Source: Trichomonas tenax
Taxonomy: Eukaryota > Parabasalia > Trichomonadida > Trichomonadidae
NCBI GenBank assembly: GCA_023091735.1
Contig: JALKBU010001138.1
Location: 1 to 16,034, forward strand
Length of the DNA stretch: 16,034 nucleotides
Reading direction: 5' to 3'
The translations under genes were made by a program, and so were the position numbers. The notes under the pieces were generated by a model. That model saw nothing but the letters and a program-made list of their open reading frames with translations, had not been told where the DNA came from and made no database searches. Of the stretch, positions 14,854 to 16,034 are shown one piece after another. Position 1 is the stretch's first letter. Every line of letters starts with the position of its first letter.

Positions 14854-15765
14854 TTATTTGATAGTCCTTGAGTAGTGCATTATAGATCTGAACTCTGATC
14901 TATATGAACGATCTTGTTCTAAGAGTGGATTGACAACAGAAGTCATCATATTGGAGTACGCGGCCTTGAACTCTTCATTCTTTGCGTTTTCCTTCAAATC
15001 GGGTTCAGATTGAGAAGCTTGGATATAAAGATTTAAGCATTGTGTTGCGATCGTTGTGAGGCTGAGATTTTGCACTCCATATGACACAATTATGATGTCC
15101 ACAAGTCTCTTCATGAGCTTGAAGTCCTGGAAGAGCGTGAAGAACAATGATGTGTTCAAATTCTTAACATTCTCAATGCAAGATTTAACTGCACTGAGAA
15201 TGGCGGAAAACAGGTCGCATTGGTTTTTGTTGATTGTAACATAAACTCTTGGGTCAACAATAGCGACATCAAGAAGCTGGCAACAAATTTTCAACAAATC
15301 ATCAATATTTATTGTGGCAACAGCTTCAGACGCAGTAAAAATCAATGCCAATGTTGTAGGGATTTCACGCAATAGTGCATTTGAGATATTTTCGTCCAAT
15401 ACGTTTCCATCATATTGCAATTTTCCAGTTGAAAGAATTTTTGCCTTTCCGTGCGCCAACGCATCAGAAAGTGAGCGCAGGTATGAGATAACGAGGATTA
15501 CACTGTTCGTTCTTAAAAATTCACGAACAATATAATCAGGTCTATCATAAACAGATCCCGATCTGTCATAAGTGTCGCCGAGTTCGAAAGCCAGTTCAAC
15601 TGTTAATGCGTTAAACGCGTTTGCTACTTTCTGAAAATCAGGCTCAAAGGGATCTGCAGGTTTAATGTATCCCATGATCCTCGTGTACTCTTTGAACCAC
15701 TCTTTGAAGGTGTTTGACGTCGATGGATGGACTTGAAGAATATTAAAAACGTCTTTTTCGCTCAT
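14854..15765 (-). CDS. All-helical protein of unknown function
   Basis: The product is 303 aa from the ATG at 15765. The sequence is predicted by eye to be nearly all alpha-helical, with hydrophobic helices such as LLKICCQLLDVAIVDPR and DLFSAILSAVKSC. It resembles an alpha-solenoid (armadillo or HEAT-like) fold without a recognisable consensus repeat. There is no signal peptide, catalytic motif or convincing membrane segment. The stop overlaps TAAA, like trichomonad poly(A) signals. A phased motif array begins 15 bp upstream of the start. The next gene upstream on the same strand ends 160 bp away. I do not recognise the family. Confidence 0.82.
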   Translation of the reverse strand: MSEKDVFNILQVHPSTSNTFKEWFKEYTRIMGYIKPADPFEPDFQKVANAFNALTVELAFELGDTYDRSGSVYDRPDYIVREFLRTNSVILVISYLRSLSDALAHGKAKILSTGKLQYDGNVLDENISNALLREIPTTLALIFTASEAVATINIDDLLKICCQLLDVAIVDPRVYVTINKNQCDLFSAILSAVKSCIENVKNLNTSLFFTLFQDFKLMKRLVDIIIVSYGVQNLSLTTIATQCLNLYIQASQSEPDLKENAKNEEFKAAYSNMMTSVVNPLLEQDRSYRSEFRSIMHYSRTIK

Positions 15766-15779
15766 TGTTAATAATATAT

Positions 15780-15848
15780 TTTACATGTCAAAATAAAATT
15801 TACATATCAAAATTAAATATATGTGTCAAAAATATTATTTATGTGTCA
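15780..15848 (-). promoter_or_regulatory. Phased array of four TTTACATGTCA-type motifs before the 15765 gene
   Basis: Plus-strand copies lie at 15780-15790 (TTTACATGTCA, exact), 15799-15809 (TTTACATATCA), 15818-15828 (TATATGTGTCA) and 15838-15848 (TTTATGTGTCA). Spacing is 19, 19 and 20 bp, and similarity to the consensus falls with distance from the gene. The array fills much of the 160-bp intergenic space. Confidence 0.65.
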
Positions 15849-15925
15849 TATTTTCAAAACAACTAAATTTTCCATTTGGATGAAGGTAAAAATTTTTACT
15901 TTTGGTAAAAAAAATACTACGAGAT

Positions 15926-16034
15926 CTAGTTAGCTGGGAACATTCCTTCCTGAGGAGCATCATCATCGAAGTCGTTGGCCCATGGGTCGTCGTTAGCATC
16001 TTCATTGTACATCTCGTTCTCGTTCATCATTTCG
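15926..16034 (-). CDS. C-terminal end of an acidic-tailed protein, cut by the window edge
   Basis: Reading leftward from the window edge, one frame is open for 35 codons and ends at a TAG (15926-15928). The tail is acidic (NEDANDDPWANDFDDDA) and ends EGMFPAN. The base composition is clearly less AT-rich than the adjoining spacer, as in the other genes here. The DPW and DF-type motifs resemble short peptides that bind clathrin-adaptor ears, but this is only suggestive. The rest of the gene lies outside the window, so no family can be named. Confidence 0.65.
   Translation of the reverse strand, partial: EMMNENEMYNEDANDDPWANDFDDDAPQEGMFPAN

Overview
The window looks like nuclear DNA of an AT-rich, intron-poor protist. 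The best guess is a parabasalid (trichomonad such as Tritrichomonas or a relative), at moderate confidence. Reasons: every convincing gene is a single uninterrupted reading frame in the standard code; intergenic DNA is very AT-rich; some start codons sit a few bases behind a TCA-pyrimidine-(A/T) element like the trichomonad initiator; and two genes have TAAA overlapping the stop codon, as trichomonad polyadenylation signals do. Nothing bacterial (Shine-Dalgarno sites, operons) is seen. Another AT-rich flagellate is not excluded.

Layout. 1-1004 is non-coding, with a GC-rich 90-bp tandem repeat (235-480), a cluster of AAAAGTGACA-type sites and a 50-bp duplication. 1040-2797 (+) encodes a protein with two cyclic-nucleotide-binding-like domains and a charged helical tail. 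2794-3640 holds two related coding relics in inverted orientation. 3641-5353 (-) encodes a protein that appears to be a distant relative of gamma-secretase-activating protein (GSAP/pigeon). 5354-8714 is a 3.4-kb gene desert with short coding relics, one a Cys4 zinc-ribbon-like tail. 8715-9356 (+) encodes a low-complexity protein with a repeated Cys/His zinc-binding-like C-terminus. 9572-11245 (+) encodes a long coiled-coil protein, convergent with 11308-12639 (-), a second and paralogous cyclic-nucleotide-binding-like protein. 12640-14853 is mostly non-coding with a 46-bp degenerate tandem repeat. 14854-15765 (-) encodes an all-helical protein of unknown function, and 15926-16034 (-) is the C-terminal end of a further gene cut by the window edge.

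The most striking signal is not a gene. An 11-bp near-palindromic motif, TTTACATG(A/T)CA, recurs just upstream of most start codons. It often forms small arrays whose copies are spaced about 19-21 or 30-31 bp, i.e. two or three DNA helical turns. Such arrays precede the genes at 5353(-), 12639(-) and 15765(-) and one decayed reading frame (3364). Single or isolated copies lie near other genes, and there are orphan copies in the deserts. This looks like a family of promoter or regulatory elements.

Functional links between the genes are limited: two cyclic-nucleotide-binding-like paralogues flank a GSAP-like protein, a zinc-binding-like protein and a coiled-coil protein. No operon or pathway is evident. 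All family assignments were made by eye and have not been searched against a database.
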